Counted from the stretch's first letter, positions 34,097-43,659 are shown. The stretch is DNA of 64,000 nucleotides from Coprococcus sp. OM04-5BH (GCF_003482105.1 NZ_QULM01000002.1:305486-369485); one strand, 5' to 3'. Notes: a model not told the origin generated them from the letters alone. Program-made: numbers and translations.

Positions 34097-34444
34097 TTAC
34101 TTATCTTCTGACTCTACTGCTGTTCCCTGCTTCTCAAGCTCTGCAACTGCATTCTTGTGCATTGGTATTCTACAGTTCTTATTGTTACCGAACTCTACAA
34201 TGATAGTTGTGTCATCAGGAATATCAAGGATTGTTCCGTAGAAACCACATGTAGTCATGATATTGTCACCAGGCTCCATAGCCTTGTGCATTTCTTCTGT
34301 CTTGTTCTTCTGCTTCTTCTGAGGTCTGATCATCAGAAAGTAGAATATACCAACAAAGATCACGATATACATTACAAGCATAACAACTGAGCTTGTTGTA
34401 GATCCCTGTGGTTTACCGGATAAAACTGCTGCTAATAAATTCAT
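34097..34444 (-). CDS. yajC: Preprotein translocase accessory subunit YajC
   Basis: Small single-pass membrane protein of the Sec/YidC holotranslocon. The helix VVMLVMYIVIFVGIFYFLMI (about residues 20-39) is followed by the family motif RPQKKQKNK and a cytosolic SH3-like domain (AMEPGDNIMTTCGFYGTI). Its C-terminus is acidic. yajC and tgt adjacency is common in bacteria, and tgt starts upstream here with 72 bases between. Confidence 0.95.
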   Translation of the reverse strand: MNLLAAVLSGKPQGSTTSSVVMLVMYIVIFVGIFYFLMIRPQKKQKNKTEEMHKAMEPGDNIMTTCGFYGTILDIPDDTTIIVEFGNNKNCRIPMHKNAVAELEKQGTAVESEDK

Positions 34445-34516
34445 TATTATTCTCCTTTTTCGTTACTCGGCACAGTCCACAAATCAATGGAGCGCCTCAC
34501 TTTTTAATTTGTAATG

Positions 34517-35659
34517 TTAAACATTCTCATTACTTGTCAGACTTTCTATCATGGACTTCTTGTATTCAGGATACCTGTTCTCCCTGATAGCCTGTCTGAT
34601 CTCTTTCATCATATTATTATAAAAATACAAATTATGCAATACACAAAATCTCATACCAAGCATTTCATTTGCCTTTAAGAGGTGTCTTATATATGCTCTG
34701 CTATAGTGGGCACAGGCAGGACATCCACATCCCTCTTCTATCGGTCTGTCATCTGTTTCATACTTTGCATTCTTAAGATTAAGCTTACCATGCTTTGTAT
34801 ATACATGGGCATGACGTCCGTTTCTTGATGGATATACGCAATCAAAGAAATCCACGCCTCTGTCCACAGCCTCGAGGATGTTCACAGGAGTGCCTACACC
34901 CATAAGGTATGTAGGTCTGTTCTCAGGAAGATACGGAACTGTTACATCAAGGATATTATACATCTGCTCCGCTGTCTCACCTACCGCAAGTCCTCCAACT
35001 GCATATCCCGGAAGATCAAGCTCACTTATACGCTTTGCGTGATCGATCCTTATATCCTCATATATGGCGCCCTGATTTATTCCAAATAAAAGCTGCTCCT
35101 TGTTGATTGTATCCGGAAGACCATTGAGTCTGTTCATCTCATTCTTACATCTCACAAGCCATCTGGCTGTTCTTGCCACTGAATTCTCCACATACTTTCT
35201 GTCTGCCAGTGCCGGTGCACACTCGTCAAATGCCATTGCAATGGTAGACGCAAGGTTTGACTGGATCTGCATGCTCTCCTCCGGTCCCATAAAGATCTTT
35301 CTTCCGTCCACATGGGAATTGAAGGTTACCCCCTCTTCCTTTATCTTTCTGAGTCCCGCCAGTGAGAATACCTGAAATCCGCCCGAGTCTGTAAGTATCG
35401 GTCTGTCCCAATACATAAACTTATGAAGTCCGCCCATCTTCTTTACAACCTGATCGCCGGGTCTTACGTGAAGATGGTAAGTGTTCGACAACTCAATCTG
35501 ACAACCTATTTCCTTAAGATCTGTCGTTGCAACCGCACCCTTTATAGCCGCCGCTGTTCCTACATTCATGAACACCGGTGTCTCCACCGTTCCATGAACG
35601 GTTTCAAATGTGGCACTTTTGGCTCTGCCGCATTTTGCAACTATTTCATATTTATACAT
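34517..35659 (-). CDS. tgt: Queuine/preQ1 tRNA-ribosyltransferase
   Basis: Exchanges guanine 34 for a queuosine precursor in tRNAs with GUN anticodons. TIM barrel with DRPILTDSGGFQVFSL (substrate and nucleophile region, Asp), GVDFFDCVYPSRNGRHA (second catalytic Asp) and the zinc site CGCPAC plus a downstream His. Length of 380 residues is typical. TAAGGAG stands six bases before ATG 35659; the upstream in-frame start is a TTG. It is followed by yajC. Confidence 0.97.
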   Translation of the reverse strand: MYKYEIVAKCGRAKSATFETVHGTVETPVFMNVGTAAAIKGAVATTDLKEIGCQIELSNTYHLHVRPGDQVVKKMGGLHKFMYWDRPILTDSGGFQVFSLAGLRKIKEEGVTFNSHVDGRKIFMGPEESMQIQSNLASTIAMAFDECAPALADRKYVENSVARTARWLVRCKNEMNRLNGLPDTINKEQLLFGINQGAIYEDIRIDHAKRISELDLPGYAVGGLAVGETAEQMYNILDVTVPYLPENRPTYLMGVGTPVNILEAVDRGVDFFDCVYPSRNGRHAHVYTKHGKLNLKNAKYETDDRPIEEGCGCPACAHYSRAYIRHLLKANEMLGMRFCVLHNLYFYNNMMKEIRQAIRENRYPEYKKSMIESLTSNENV

Positions 35660-35751
35660 CAAATACTCCTTATTACTTTAATCATCTGTTACAAAAACTG
35701 TCCACATGATATAATGCACCAAATACCGCTTAAATGCAACACCTAATATAT

Positions 35752-35801
35752 AAAAACAGACATCATTAGGAGCAGCAAACCTCCTCGGATCCGCTGCTCC
35801 T
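35752..35801 (-). terminator. Probable terminator of htrA
   Basis: AGGAGCAGC / GCTGCTCCT stem with a long loop. On the minus strand a T-run follows 12 bases later, so this is imperfect. Confidence 0.5.
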
Positions 35802-35847
35802 GCTTAAACCAATATATCTAACTGCACTATACAATGATCTTTTACGT

Positions 35848-37662
35848 TTAGTTCTTAGCTTCAAGTACTGCGTCTACACTCATCTGTTCATAATTTCCTG
35901 AGTTGTATCTGTAGTATCCGATCTTAACTGTATCTCCCGGCTGGAGCTTTGCGATCATCTTCTGAAGCTCTGTGATATCTGTTACTGTCTTACCATTAAA
36001 TTCACAGATGATATCGCCTGTCTGAAGACCACACTTCTCTGCTGGTGAGCCTGAAGACACTGCTGTGATATTGACACCTGATGGCATTCCAAAGCCCTTT
36101 GTGTACTCATCAGTTACTGTCTGGGCTGTAATTCCAAGGTATGCACTTGATGATGTGCTTGTTGAAGCATTTGTACCGTTCTTGATGATATCCTGGATAA
36201 TATCTGAGATATCTGAGATAGGAAGTGCATAACCCATGCCCTCTACCTGGCTGTCTACTGACTTAGCTGTGTTCATACCGATAAGCTCACCCTTCATATT
36301 TACAAGGGCGCCACCTGAATTACCAGGATTGATGGCTGCGTCTGTCTGGATAACCTTAACTGTTGAACCGTCTGAAAGTGATATCTCTCTGTCTATTGCA
36401 CTTACATATCCTACTGTTACTGACTGTCCATATCCAAGGGCATTACCTATGGCAACACAAGGTGAACCAACCTCAAGATTATCTGATGAACCCATTGTGA
36501 TAGCCTTTATACTGCTCTTTGTGCTGTCTTTGATCTGATCAAGGGGTACTGATACAACCGCCACATCATTGTCCTCATCATATCCCTTAACTGTTGCTTC
36601 CACTGACTCGCCATCAACAAAGCCTACGCTTAATGCCGTGGAATTCTTAACTACATGATAGTTAGTAAGGACCAAAAGATTACTGTCATCCTGGCTGATT
36701 ATTATTCCTGAGCCTGCGCCCTCTGTCTCCTGCTGATATGTGTTGAACCAGTTCTGGTATGTGTTCATATATGTTCCTGATATGGAAACAATGGATGGCA
36801 TTACATTCTTTGAAACTGTTGTAACATCATACACTGTATCTGTTGTGGTTGATGTCTTTGTTATAGTAGAATTATCTGCTGAATTATCCGTAGAAGCTTC
36901 TGTATCCGATGTGTCGGCAGTAGTGCTCTCTGTTATCACGCCGTTCCTGGCAAATAACTTATCTGAGCCATACTTGACTCCCTGGAATGTAGCTCCTGCA
37001 AGGATCCCGAATACTGCGCCTGCACATGCCATCCATGCCAGCTTTCTTCCAAATCCATTATTATTTTTCTTTGCTGATTTCTTTTCTGTATGCTTCTTAT
37101 TCTTAACAGGAGGTGTCTGGCTGCCGCCGTTATACCCTGTACTTTCTGTAGATGTGAAATTGTTAATATGCTGAGTTCCTGCTGATGTGAAACTGCTGTT
37201 CATATGTTGTGTGCCTATGGTTCCGTAGCCGTTATACAGGTGCTGGGCACCTGCATTTCCATAACCGCTGTTCATACGCTGGGTTCCTGTGCTTCCATAG
37301 CCGCTGTTCATGTGCTGAGCACCTGTGGTTCCATAGCCACCACTCATCTGCTGTGTATAGCTGTTATCCATGCCCTGATTTTCTTTGCGGCTGTATCTGC
37401 TTCCTGTATCCAGATCGCCTGCCTGTGTGTATCCATTATTCACACTGTTTTCTGCAGACTTGCTGTTTACATTGTCCATGCCCTGTTCTTCTGTATGTGT
37501 GCATCTAGTCTCCTGGGAGGTCTCTGCTCTGTCGGTGCTTCCAGATCCTGACTCAAGCTTATCTGCCTCCATTCTTCTGCTCTCTGTCTCCGGTGTATCA
37601 CTACCGAACGCATCAAAGCTCCTGTTCATGTTGTTCTGTTCATTTGAATTACTGTTATCCAT
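35848..37662 (-). CDS. htrA: HtrA/DegP family S1C serine protease, membrane-anchored
   Basis: Quality-control protease outside the membrane. A long cytosolic N-terminus of about 200 residues is low complexity, with five 12-residue repeats like GYGSTGTQRMNS. A transmembrane helix follows (LAWMACAGAVFGILAGATF, about 208-226), then a Ser/Thr-rich stalk. The protease has His in VLTNYHVVKN, Asp in DNDVAVVSV and Ser in NPGNSGGALVN. A single PDZ domain (SGSPAEKCGLQTGDIICEFN) ends the protein. The ATG at 37662 has AAAGG nine bases before it. Targets are unknown. Confidence 0.93.
   Translation of the reverse strand: MDNSNSNEQNNMNRSFDAFGSDTPETESRRMEADKLESGSGSTDRAETSQETRCTHTEEQGMDNVNSKSAENSVNNGYTQAGDLDTGSRYSRKENQGMDNSYTQQMSGGYGTTGAQHMNSGYGSTGTQRMNSGYGNAGAQHLYNGYGTIGTQHMNSSFTSAGTQHINNFTSTESTGYNGGSQTPPVKNKKHTEKKSAKKNNNGFGRKLAWMACAGAVFGILAGATFQGVKYGSDKLFARNGVITESTTADTSDTEASTDNSADNSTITKTSTTTDTVYDVTTVSKNVMPSIVSISGTYMNTYQNWFNTYQQETEGAGSGIIISQDDSNLLVLTNYHVVKNSTALSVGFVDGESVEATVKGYDEDNDVAVVSVPLDQIKDSTKSSIKAITMGSSDNLEVGSPCVAIGNALGYGQSVTVGYVSAIDREISLSDGSTVKVIQTDAAINPGNSGGALVNMKGELIGMNTAKSVDSQVEGMGYALPISDISDIIQDIIKNGTNASTSTSSSAYLGITAQTVTDEYTKGFGMPSGVNITAVSSGSPAEKCGLQTGDIICEFNGKTVTDITELQKMIAKLQPGDTVKIGYYRYNSGNYEQMSVDAVLEAKN
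37159..37338. repeat. In-gene 36-bp tandem repeat (five 12-residue units)
   Basis: Encodes five successive units of the form GYGxxGxQHMNS in the cytosolic tail of HtrA. The units stay in frame. Confidence 0.8.
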
Positions 37663-37822
37663 ATATGTCATCCTTTCTGTAGTTAATTATCAATGTCTGT
37701 ATCATTTACTCGAGTTGATCATCTATGTCATTTCCTCTTTACAGGTAATAATATAATCGGAAAATGTGACGCAAATGTGTTTTTAATGTTTAAAAAATGT
37801 GTCATTTGCCCATATATCCACC

Positions 37823-37851
37823 TTGTTAATAAATATGAATTAATATATAAT
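37823..37851 (+). promoter_or_regulatory. Promoter of the 37896 gene
   Basis: TTGTTA, exactly 17-base spacer, TATAAT. Followed by GGGAGGATACTATA and ATG 37896. Confidence 0.8.
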
Positions 37852-37895
37852 TTTCTATACATAATTTAAACTAAGCCCTTTGGGAGGATACTATA

Positions 37896-38162
37896 ATGTT
37901 CAGAGTCTGGGGAAAGATAATGAAGGAAAACCGCCTGGTAAAGGACACAGTTATCGAGATAGATGACTACGAAATGTCCCGTACCAAGCGTGTATATAAG
38001 GCACTTGAAGATATGTGTTACGAATTTGATCTTGCCGTACCTATATGGCTTAAGAAAAATCAGGAGGATTTCATCTGCTACGCAAGGACCAGATTTACCT
38101 CTGATAACTTTATCGATTCCATTGATTTCGATTATCTGGATTTTCATGTGATCGAGGAATAA
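37896..38162 (+). CDS. Small conserved hypothetical protein, 88 residues
   Basis: Soluble acidic protein beginning MFRVWGKIMKENRLVKD. It contains a likely helical core TKRVYKALEDMCYEFDLAVP and the pattern PIWLKKNQEDFICYARTRF, then DSIDFDYLDFHVIEE at the end. I recall similar short proteins in Clostridia but no known function. It is transcribed alone from a good promoter, and the next gene (ABC) starts about 180 bases later without a clear promoter of its own. Confidence 0.75.
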   Translation: MFRVWGKIMKENRLVKDTVIEIDDYEMSRTKRVYKALEDMCYEFDLAVPIWLKKNQEDFICYARTRFTSDNFIDSIDFDYLDFHVIEE

Positions 38163-38345
38163 AAGTCACCGGCTACAAAGGTCAGATACACTTATAAAAA
38201 ATCATGTATATCCATGCAAAATACTCATAAGCAGAACGTGTGTATATACAATACAATACAATACTCATAAACAGAGTGCATGTCTGTGCATAACCAGAGC
38301 ACACACATTTGCATTAACAAAATATATGAACATAAGGAAACAATA

Positions 38346-39014
38346 ATGTTTGAAATTAAAAAAATCTCTAAATCCTTTGGAAGAAAGAAGGTTCTTTCAT
38401 CGGTTTCATTTAATGTTGAACCCGGAAGCTGTGTAGGTCTTCTGGGCATAAACGGATCAGGGAAGTCCACGCTTCTCAATATTCTGGCAGGATGTATAAA
38501 GGCTGACTCCGGAAGCTTCGGCTTCACCGGATCCGGTAAGAGGATAAGCTTTCTGCCACAGGACAATCCCCTTATTCCGGAATTATCCGCTATAGACAAT
38601 ATTAAATTATGGCACTCCGGTGGCAATAAAGTCCTTACCTCTGAGTATGCAGTCTCCATCCTTGAGAAGCTTGGGGTAAATGCATTCCTCCATAAAAAGG
38701 TAAAGGACATGTCCGGCGGTATGAGAAAGAGGCTCAGCCTTGCCATCACTATGATGGAAGCCCCTGATCTCCTACTCCTTGATGAACCCCTGGCAGCTCT
38801 TGACATGCTGTGCAAGAATGGGATACTGTCCTATCTCACAGAATACAGAAATTCCGGCGGAAGTATAATAATCGCCACCCATGAAGCGGCGGCTCTCAAC
38901 ATCTGTACTACAGTCAATATACTGAGAAACGGAACTATGACCGTGGTGCAAGGCTCAGGAAGCAGGCTTCTTGAGGAGGATTACATGCGTCTTCTCCTTG
39001 GAAAGGATATATAA
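38346..39014 (+). CDS. ABC transporter ATP-binding protein
   Basis: ATPase of a small ABC-2 exporter, acting on the cytosolic face. Walker A LLGINGSGKSTLLNILAGC, Q-loop SFLPQDNPLIPEL, signature MSGGMRKRLSLAITM, Walker B LLLLDEPLAALDML and the H-loop ATHEAA are present. The 222 residues give a short, single-domain version. AAGGAAACAATA precedes ATG 38346; upstream in-frame codons have no such site. Two permease-type genes follow with 7 and 57 bases between, completing an exporter. Substrate unknown. Confidence 0.92.
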   Translation: MFEIKKISKSFGRKKVLSSVSFNVEPGSCVGLLGINGSGKSTLLNILAGCIKADSGSFGFTGSGKRISFLPQDNPLIPELSAIDNIKLWHSGGNKVLTSEYAVSILEKLGVNAFLHKKVKDMSGGMRKRLSLAITMMEAPDLLLLDEPLAALDMLCKNGILSYLTEYRNSGGSIIIATHEAAALNICTTVNILRNGTMTVVQGSGSRLLEEDYMRLLLGKDI

Positions 39015-39021
39015 GGAATAA

Positions 39022-40140
39022 ATGTTTAAACGATTGATCTTAACTGACCTAAAAAGAATAAAGACATTATTTGTGCCAATGCTTATTGCCTCCTTTTTTC
39101 TTGCTGCCATAATATCCGGTCTGTCTGTACTCTCAGGAAAATTATTATACAGCAAGGATAAACAGGAGCCTGTTGACATAGGAATAGTAATGTCCGCAGA
39201 TTCAAGTATGTCTAACATGGCATACAACATGGTCTCCGACATGAAAAGCTACAGCAGCTACACCAATATAATAAAATATCAGGACAAAGCCTCCGGCATA
39301 AAAGCTGTTGAATCCGGAGAATTAAAGGCTCTGATACTGGTTCCCGACAACGTGCTGTCAAGCATTATGAACGGGGAAAATGAACCCATAGAGGTCTACT
39401 ACAATCAGGACGGGACCCTTACCACCTACCTGCTAAAGGATATATTTGTATCTACCTCATCAATGCTTGGAACCTCCCAGGCAGTCATATACGCCTACCA
39501 GAGGATGGCACGGAGCATGGAATGGCCCGATGAGATTTATTCTGCCATGCTCCAGGAAATAAATGAGCTTACAATAAACTATGTATTAAACAGAACAGAT
39601 ATATTTGCAGAGATACACGCAGACGCCACAGGAGTCTATACTCCAACGGAGCATTATCTGGCGTCCGGCATACTTATACTGCTGTCCCTCCTTGGGATAA
39701 TATATATTTCATTTATCAAAAACAACAACCGGGCATATATCATAAAATTAAAATCCCATGGTATCGGTGGGGTGAAATGCTCTGTAAGCCAGATGATTGC
39801 CATGACATCAGGCTTGTATGTAATATTCATTCTGCTGTATGGAATACTTTTTATAGTCTCCCGGCTGTCAGATGGTCTGGACATAAGCTTCACACCATGG
39901 ATATTCCTCTATGGACTTTTGCTGTGTCTTACAGTTTCCTTATTTACCCTTGCAATAGGAAAGCTTCCTGTAAGCCAGGCTGCCGCAGGGCTGTTATATC
40001 TGTGTATCCTTATTGCCCTTGCTTATATAGGCGGGCTGCTGGTTCCACGAAATCTGCTGCCGGAATTCGCAGGGGATATCAGCGGATACTCACCATACCA
40101 CCTTCTCCACAAGATGTTGTGCAGATGTCTGTACGGCTAA
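39022..40140 (+). CDS. ABC-2 type permease, large extracytosolic domain
   Basis: A 372-residue permease of the ABC-2/NatB type. One N-terminal membrane helix (LFVPMLIASFFLAAIISGLS) is followed by an outside domain of about 180 residues (DIGIVMSADSSMSNMAYNMV) and then four or five helices (LASGILILLSLLGIIYISFI, MIAMTSGLYVIFILLYGILF, WIFLYGLLLCLTVSLFTLAI). With the next gene it would form the membrane half-pair of the exporter. The outside domain resembles the type seen in YhgE/Pip-like proteins. Substrate unknown. Confidence 0.85.
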   Translation: MFKRLILTDLKRIKTLFVPMLIASFFLAAIISGLSVLSGKLLYSKDKQEPVDIGIVMSADSSMSNMAYNMVSDMKSYSSYTNIIKYQDKASGIKAVESGELKALILVPDNVLSSIMNGENEPIEVYYNQDGTLTTYLLKDIFVSTSSMLGTSQAVIYAYQRMARSMEWPDEIYSAMLQEINELTINYVLNRTDIFAEIHADATGVYTPTEHYLASGILILLSLLGIIYISFIKNNNRAYIIKLKSHGIGGVKCSVSQMIAMTSGLYVIFILLYGILFIVSRLSDGLDISFTPWIFLYGLLLCLTVSLFTLAIGKLPVSQAAAGLLYLCILIALAYIGGLLVPRNLLPEFAGDISGYSPYHLLHKMLCRCLYG

Positions 40141-40197
40141 AGCAAACAAGGGGCACTAACGAAAACAATTTTAACTGGTTAATATTAAGGACAAGAA

Positions 40198-41223
40198 ATG
40201 AAGAAATTTTTGATACTTTTTAAAAGAATGTGCATGAAGCCATTAAATCTTATAATATTATTGATCCTGCCGGTCATAGCCATCACCTTCCGTATGCTTC
40301 CGGAGAAGTCCGTGAAGAGCAGCATTACCACCGGCATATATATTGAACAGGAAGACCAGTGGCTTGACAGCTTTAAGAAGCTTATGGGCACTCATAGTGA
40401 CGCCTTTGTATTTGAATTTGCAGGATCGTCAGATGAATTGAGAAATGCTGTGGAATCAGGAAGATATGATTGCGGATATGTAATAGGTAAGGATTTCTCG
40501 GCTAACTTCATAGAGGATTACAAGTCTGCAAGGATAAATGTCCTTACAACAAGCAACACCTCCTACGACACCGTAACCATGGAGATTATCATGTCAGAGC
40601 TGTTAAAGGCTTATGATGGTGCCATAATCGATCATTATCTGTCGGTGTCCTCTTCTGCCTCCCCATATTATACAGATGACGCAGAGAAGCTCCTTGATAC
40701 TGCATATTCCGAGATACTTAACAGCGACGAGATATTCTCAATCTCTGCAAATGATACCGGTGAATTTGCCAGCATCAGGCTGTTGGATTTCACATTTCCT
40801 TTTGAAAAATTCGCAGGCTTTGTAATATTCACCGCTTCACTTATGGGACTTCTGACCTATAAAAAAGATGAAAATGACAATATATACAAAAAGCTTAACA
40901 AGTCCGGTCAACTTAAATTCTATGTTGTAAATGTACTGGTTTATCTGCTGCCTGCTGCCTTGTCAGGCTTTATTGCAATAGGAATATTTAAGGGCTTTGA
41001 TAACACACCTGCACTTCTTCTCAAGATGTTATTGTACATCCTCATATGTATGATATTCTGTTCGGTGCTTGAGATTTTCGTGAAAAGCTACAGGGTATTC
41101 ACCGCCGTACTTCCTATCATTCTGGCATGTACCCTGGTGCTTTCACCTATATTTATAGATCTGACTGATAAGAATGTAATGTTCAGGCTTCTGTCATACC
41201 TGTTCCCACCAACTTATATGTAG
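40198..41223 (+). CDS. ABC-2 type permease, second subunit
   Basis: A 341-residue permease with the same plan as its neighbour: N-terminal helix (PLNLIILLILPVIAITF), outside domain of about 170 residues (SSITTGIYIEQEDQWLDSF), then a helical bundle (AGFVIFTASLMGLLTY, VVNVLVYLLPAALSGFIAIG, VFTAVLPIILACTLVLSPIF). It ends in LLSYLFPPTYM. The two permeases look like diverged paralogues. It stops 10 bases before the end of yigZ on the other strand, with no obvious terminator between. Confidence 0.85.
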   Translation: MKKFLILFKRMCMKPLNLIILLILPVIAITFRMLPEKSVKSSITTGIYIEQEDQWLDSFKKLMGTHSDAFVFEFAGSSDELRNAVESGRYDCGYVIGKDFSANFIEDYKSARINVLTTSNTSYDTVTMEIIMSELLKAYDGAIIDHYLSVSSSASPYYTDDAEKLLDTAYSEILNSDEIFSISANDTGEFASIRLLDFTFPFEKFAGFVIFTASLMGLLTYKKDENDNIYKKLNKSGQLKFYVVNVLVYLLPAALSGFIAIGIFKGFDNTPALLLKMLLYILICMIFCSVLEIFVKSYRVFTAVLPIILACTLVLSPIFIDLTDKNVMFRLLSYLFPPTYM

Positions 41224-41233
41224 GTTATGATAC

Positions 41234-41857
41234 TTATACTATAAAGCGTTCATCCTTAACTGAGATCTCTGCTCTTGCGGCAGTGGTTTCAGTTATTTTT
41301 TTTGTGAGCATGTCCACCGCTTCCACAGGGATCAGCGCTGTAAATCTCACATTTTCAGTGTACTCCGTTCCGGCTATTATCACATCCTCATTATTAAGCA
41401 GGTATGATATCTTTCCTGAATCGTTGTAATTTGTAGTTATGTCAACTTCTTTTATTTTGTACTTCTTCTTGATACCGGCAGCATTTAACGCCACCTTGGC
41501 GGCTTCCGTATATGCTCTCACGAGACCACCTGTTCCCAGAAGTGTTCCACCGAAATACCTTGTGACAACTATGCATATATCAACCACTTGATTGCCTGTT
41601 ATCACTTCAAGTATAGGCTTTCCCGCAGTTCCCGAAGGTTCCCCATCATCAGAAAACCTGAGCAGTGTATTTTCATTTCCAATGGCAAATGCATAACAGT
41701 TATGCCTTGCGTCATAACGCTTCTTTCTTATCTTCTCAATAAAGGCAAGAGCTTCCTCCTCGGAAGCAACAGGCTCCGCATAGCCGATAAATCTGGATTT
41801 TTTCTCTACTATCTCATCTGTCCCCGAATTAGTTATGGTAAAAAAAGTGTCTGCCAT
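41234..41857 (-). CDS. YigZ/IMPACT family protein
   Basis: UPF0029/Impact N-terminal domain plus a DUF1949-type C-terminal domain, 207 residues. Seen: KKSRFIGYAEPVASEEEALA, the signature FSDDGEPSGTAGKPILEVI, and VDICIVVTRYFGGTLLGTGG. The family is thought to bind nucleic acids, and E. coli YigZ is a related structural model, but no reaction is established. ATG 41857 has GGAGGAATT before it. The gene lies convergent to the exporter genes and just downstream of nrdR. Confidence 0.92.
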   Translation of the reverse strand: MADTFFTITNSGTDEIVEKKSRFIGYAEPVASEEEALAFIEKIRKKRYDARHNCYAFAIGNENTLLRFSDDGEPSGTAGKPILEVITGNQVVDICIVVTRYFGGTLLGTGGLVRAYTEAAKVALNAAGIKKKYKIKEVDITTNYNDSGKISYLLNNEDVIIAGTEYTENVRFTALIPVEAVDMLTKKITETTAARAEISVKDERFIV

Positions 41858-41895
41858 AATTCCTCCTTTCAAAGCAAATTTGATCTACAATATTT

Positions 41896-41944
41896 TAAAA
41901 ATTAAAAGCCACAATGCCTTGAGTGTGCCCAAAACATCATGGCT
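41896..41944. terminator. Terminator downstream of nrdR
   Basis: Stem AGCCACAATG / CATCATGGCT with two mismatches. On the minus strand it ends in TTTTAATTTTT, and on the plus strand in GTTTTT. Confidence 0.6.
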
Positions 41945-41957
41945 GTTTTTACCGGTC

Positions 41958-42410
41958 TTACTGGCTGAGCAATTTTGTAAGCTCATCCATAAATGTATTA
42001 ACGTCCTTGAACTCTCTGTACACCGAAGCAAATCTTACATATGCCACCTGATCAAGATCCTTTATCTTATCCATAACAATCTCACCGATCTGTGTGCTGT
42101 CAACCTCCTTAACTTCAAGGTTGAAGATTTCATTTTCAATATCATCAATGCACTTTGTAACCGCTTCTGCCGAAACAGGTCTCTTATGACAGGATTTGAT
42201 AACCCCTGCCTCTATCTTTCTTCTGTCGTAGGTTTCTCTGTTCTTATCTTTCTTGATAACAATAAGAGGAATCGTCTCAACCTTCTCATAGGTTGTAAAT
42301 CTTCTTCCACAAGCATCGCACTGTCTTCTTCTTCTGATAGAATCGCCGTCATCTGCCGGTCTTGAATCAATTACTCTTGTATTATCTACGCTGCAAAATG
42401 GACATTTCAT
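41958..42410 (-). CDS. nrdR: Transcriptional repressor NrdR
   Basis: Represses ribonucleotide reductase genes in response to ATP/dATP. Zinc ribbon MKCPFCSVDNTRVIDSRP and CDACGRRFTTYEKVE (residues 1-46), then the ATP-cone domain (LIVIKKDKNRETYDRRKIEA). The 150 residues are standard. The ATG at 42410 follows AAGGAGAAAAGAACAT and gives the canonical N-terminus. It follows ylmC by 14 bases, an arrangement common in Clostridia. Confidence 0.96.
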   Translation of the reverse strand: MKCPFCSVDNTRVIDSRPADDGDSIRRRRQCDACGRRFTTYEKVETIPLIVIKKDKNRETYDRRKIEAGVIKSCHKRPVSAEAVTKCIDDIENEIFNLEVKEVDSTQIGEIVMDKIKDLDQVAYVRFASVYREFKDVNTFMDELTKLLSQ

Positions 42411-42424
42411 ATGTTCTTTTCTCC

Positions 42425-42679
42425 TTATACCTCTGCTCTTCCTATTTCGGGGCACACATCTACCAGAACTATGTCCGGTCCAATCCTGACTACATTACAG
42501 AAATCTATGTAATATTCCTCTGCCACTCCAAAGCACCAGAAGCTCTTGCTCTGATTTGGGACAATGATAGCCAGTATCTTACCTGAACACGGATCAAATT
42601 CTATATCTGTTACATAACCCAGTCGCCTGCAATCCTTGCAGTTAATAACTTCCTTCTCTCTCAATTCACAAAATCTCAT
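42425..42679 (-). CDS. YlmC/YmxH family PRC-barrel protein
   Basis: Small 84-residue protein with one PRC-barrel: MRFCELREKEVINCKDCRRL, GYVTDIEFDPCSGKILAIIV, and VRIGPDIVLVDV. It is the YlmC/YmxH sporulation-type family; in B. subtilis ymxH lies in a sporulation context, but no function is settled. It precedes nrdR, an arrangement shared by many Clostridia. A TATAAT-like box lies about 10-20 bases upstream. Confidence 0.88.
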   Translation of the reverse strand: MRFCELREKEVINCKDCRRLGYVTDIEFDPCSGKILAIIVPNQSKSFWCFGVAEEYYIDFCNVVRIGPDIVLVDVCPEIGRAEV

Positions 42680-42847
42680 AGGACACCAGATGAATTATAT
42701 TATAATATATTCTATGCTTCCACATGAAATTGATGAATTACTCATATAATATTATCATTTATGCCACCGTCAACTGTATTACGGTGACACAAATGATATT
42801 CATAGTTCTTATAATGATCTTTCATACCGATCTTTTTATACTGACCT

Positions 42848-43648
42848 TTAGTGATCCTTCGTAATGATCTTAACCGGACACTTTGAGGCACATGTACCAC
42901 AATGGTTACACAGCTCAGGATTAATATGTGCAAGATTCTGGTCAAAGGATATGGCCTTCATCTCACAGTTTCTCACACACAGGGTACAACCGATACAGCC
43001 TGTCTGGCACACCGCCTTAACCTCCTTGCCCTTTTCCTTTGAATTACATCTTACAAGATAAGGGGCATCATAAGGAACCAGCTCAATGAGCTTTCTAGGG
43101 CAGACAGATACACATTTGCCACATGCCTTACACTTGTCCTTGTTTATCACTGCAATTCCGTCCACTATATCTATGGCATCAAATTCACACACTGCTTTAC
43201 ATGAACCAAATCCTGTACATCCATAAGTACATCCCTTAGGTCCGTTGTTAGGATTGTTCTGTGCCAGCCTGCAGTCCTTAGGTCCTACATACTCATACAC
43301 ATCCTTTGCCTTCTCACAGTCTCCTGCGCACTTGACAAATGCCACATATCTGGTATTCTCCACGTTCTCAACCCCAAGCACTGCACTGATCTTTTCCGCC
43401 ACTGCCGCTCCGCCTACAGGACATGCTGAAGGTGGCATTTCGCCCTTGGCAATAGCTGCTGCCAGACCATCACAGCCGGGATATCCACATCCACCGCAGT
43501 TATTTCCCGGAAGTGCCTCTCTTATGGCGACCTCCTTAGGATCAACCTCAACCTTTAATTTCTCTCCGGCAACACCAAGGAGTATGCCCACGAGAATACC
43601 TATACCACCAACTACCGCTACTGCAATAAGTACTGCTTCAATATTCAT
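42848..43648 (-). CDS. rnfB: Rnf complex subunit B (iron-sulfur)
   Basis: Membrane-bound Fe-S subunit that takes electrons from ferredoxin in the Rnf complex. An N-terminal helix (EAVLIAVAVVGGIGILVGIL) is followed by the NCGGCGYPGC cluster motif (Fer4_10), and then cysteine-rich motifs CTYGCTGFGSCKAVC, CKACGKCVSVCP, CIGCTLCVRNCE and CNHCGTCASKCP that can hold several 4Fe-4S clusters. Length 266. The GGAGG-N7-ATG start at 43648 gives MNIEAVLIAV. Last gene of the operon. Confidence 0.96.
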   Translation of the reverse strand: MNIEAVLIAVAVVGGIGILVGILLGVAGEKLKVEVDPKEVAIREALPGNNCGGCGYPGCDGLAAAIAKGEMPPSACPVGGAAVAEKISAVLGVENVENTRYVAFVKCAGDCEKAKDVYEYVGPKDCRLAQNNPNNGPKGCTYGCTGFGSCKAVCEFDAIDIVDGIAVINKDKCKACGKCVSVCPRKLIELVPYDAPYLVRCNSKEKGKEVKAVCQTGCIGCTLCVRNCEMKAISFDQNLAHINPELCNHCGTCASKCPVKIITKDH

Positions 43649-43659
43649 AGCCACACCTC

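Noticed and set aside
38225..38815. Minus-strand open frame over the ABC ATPase gene
   Set aside because: It is a shadow frame; the plus strand shows Walker A, signature and Walker B motifs.
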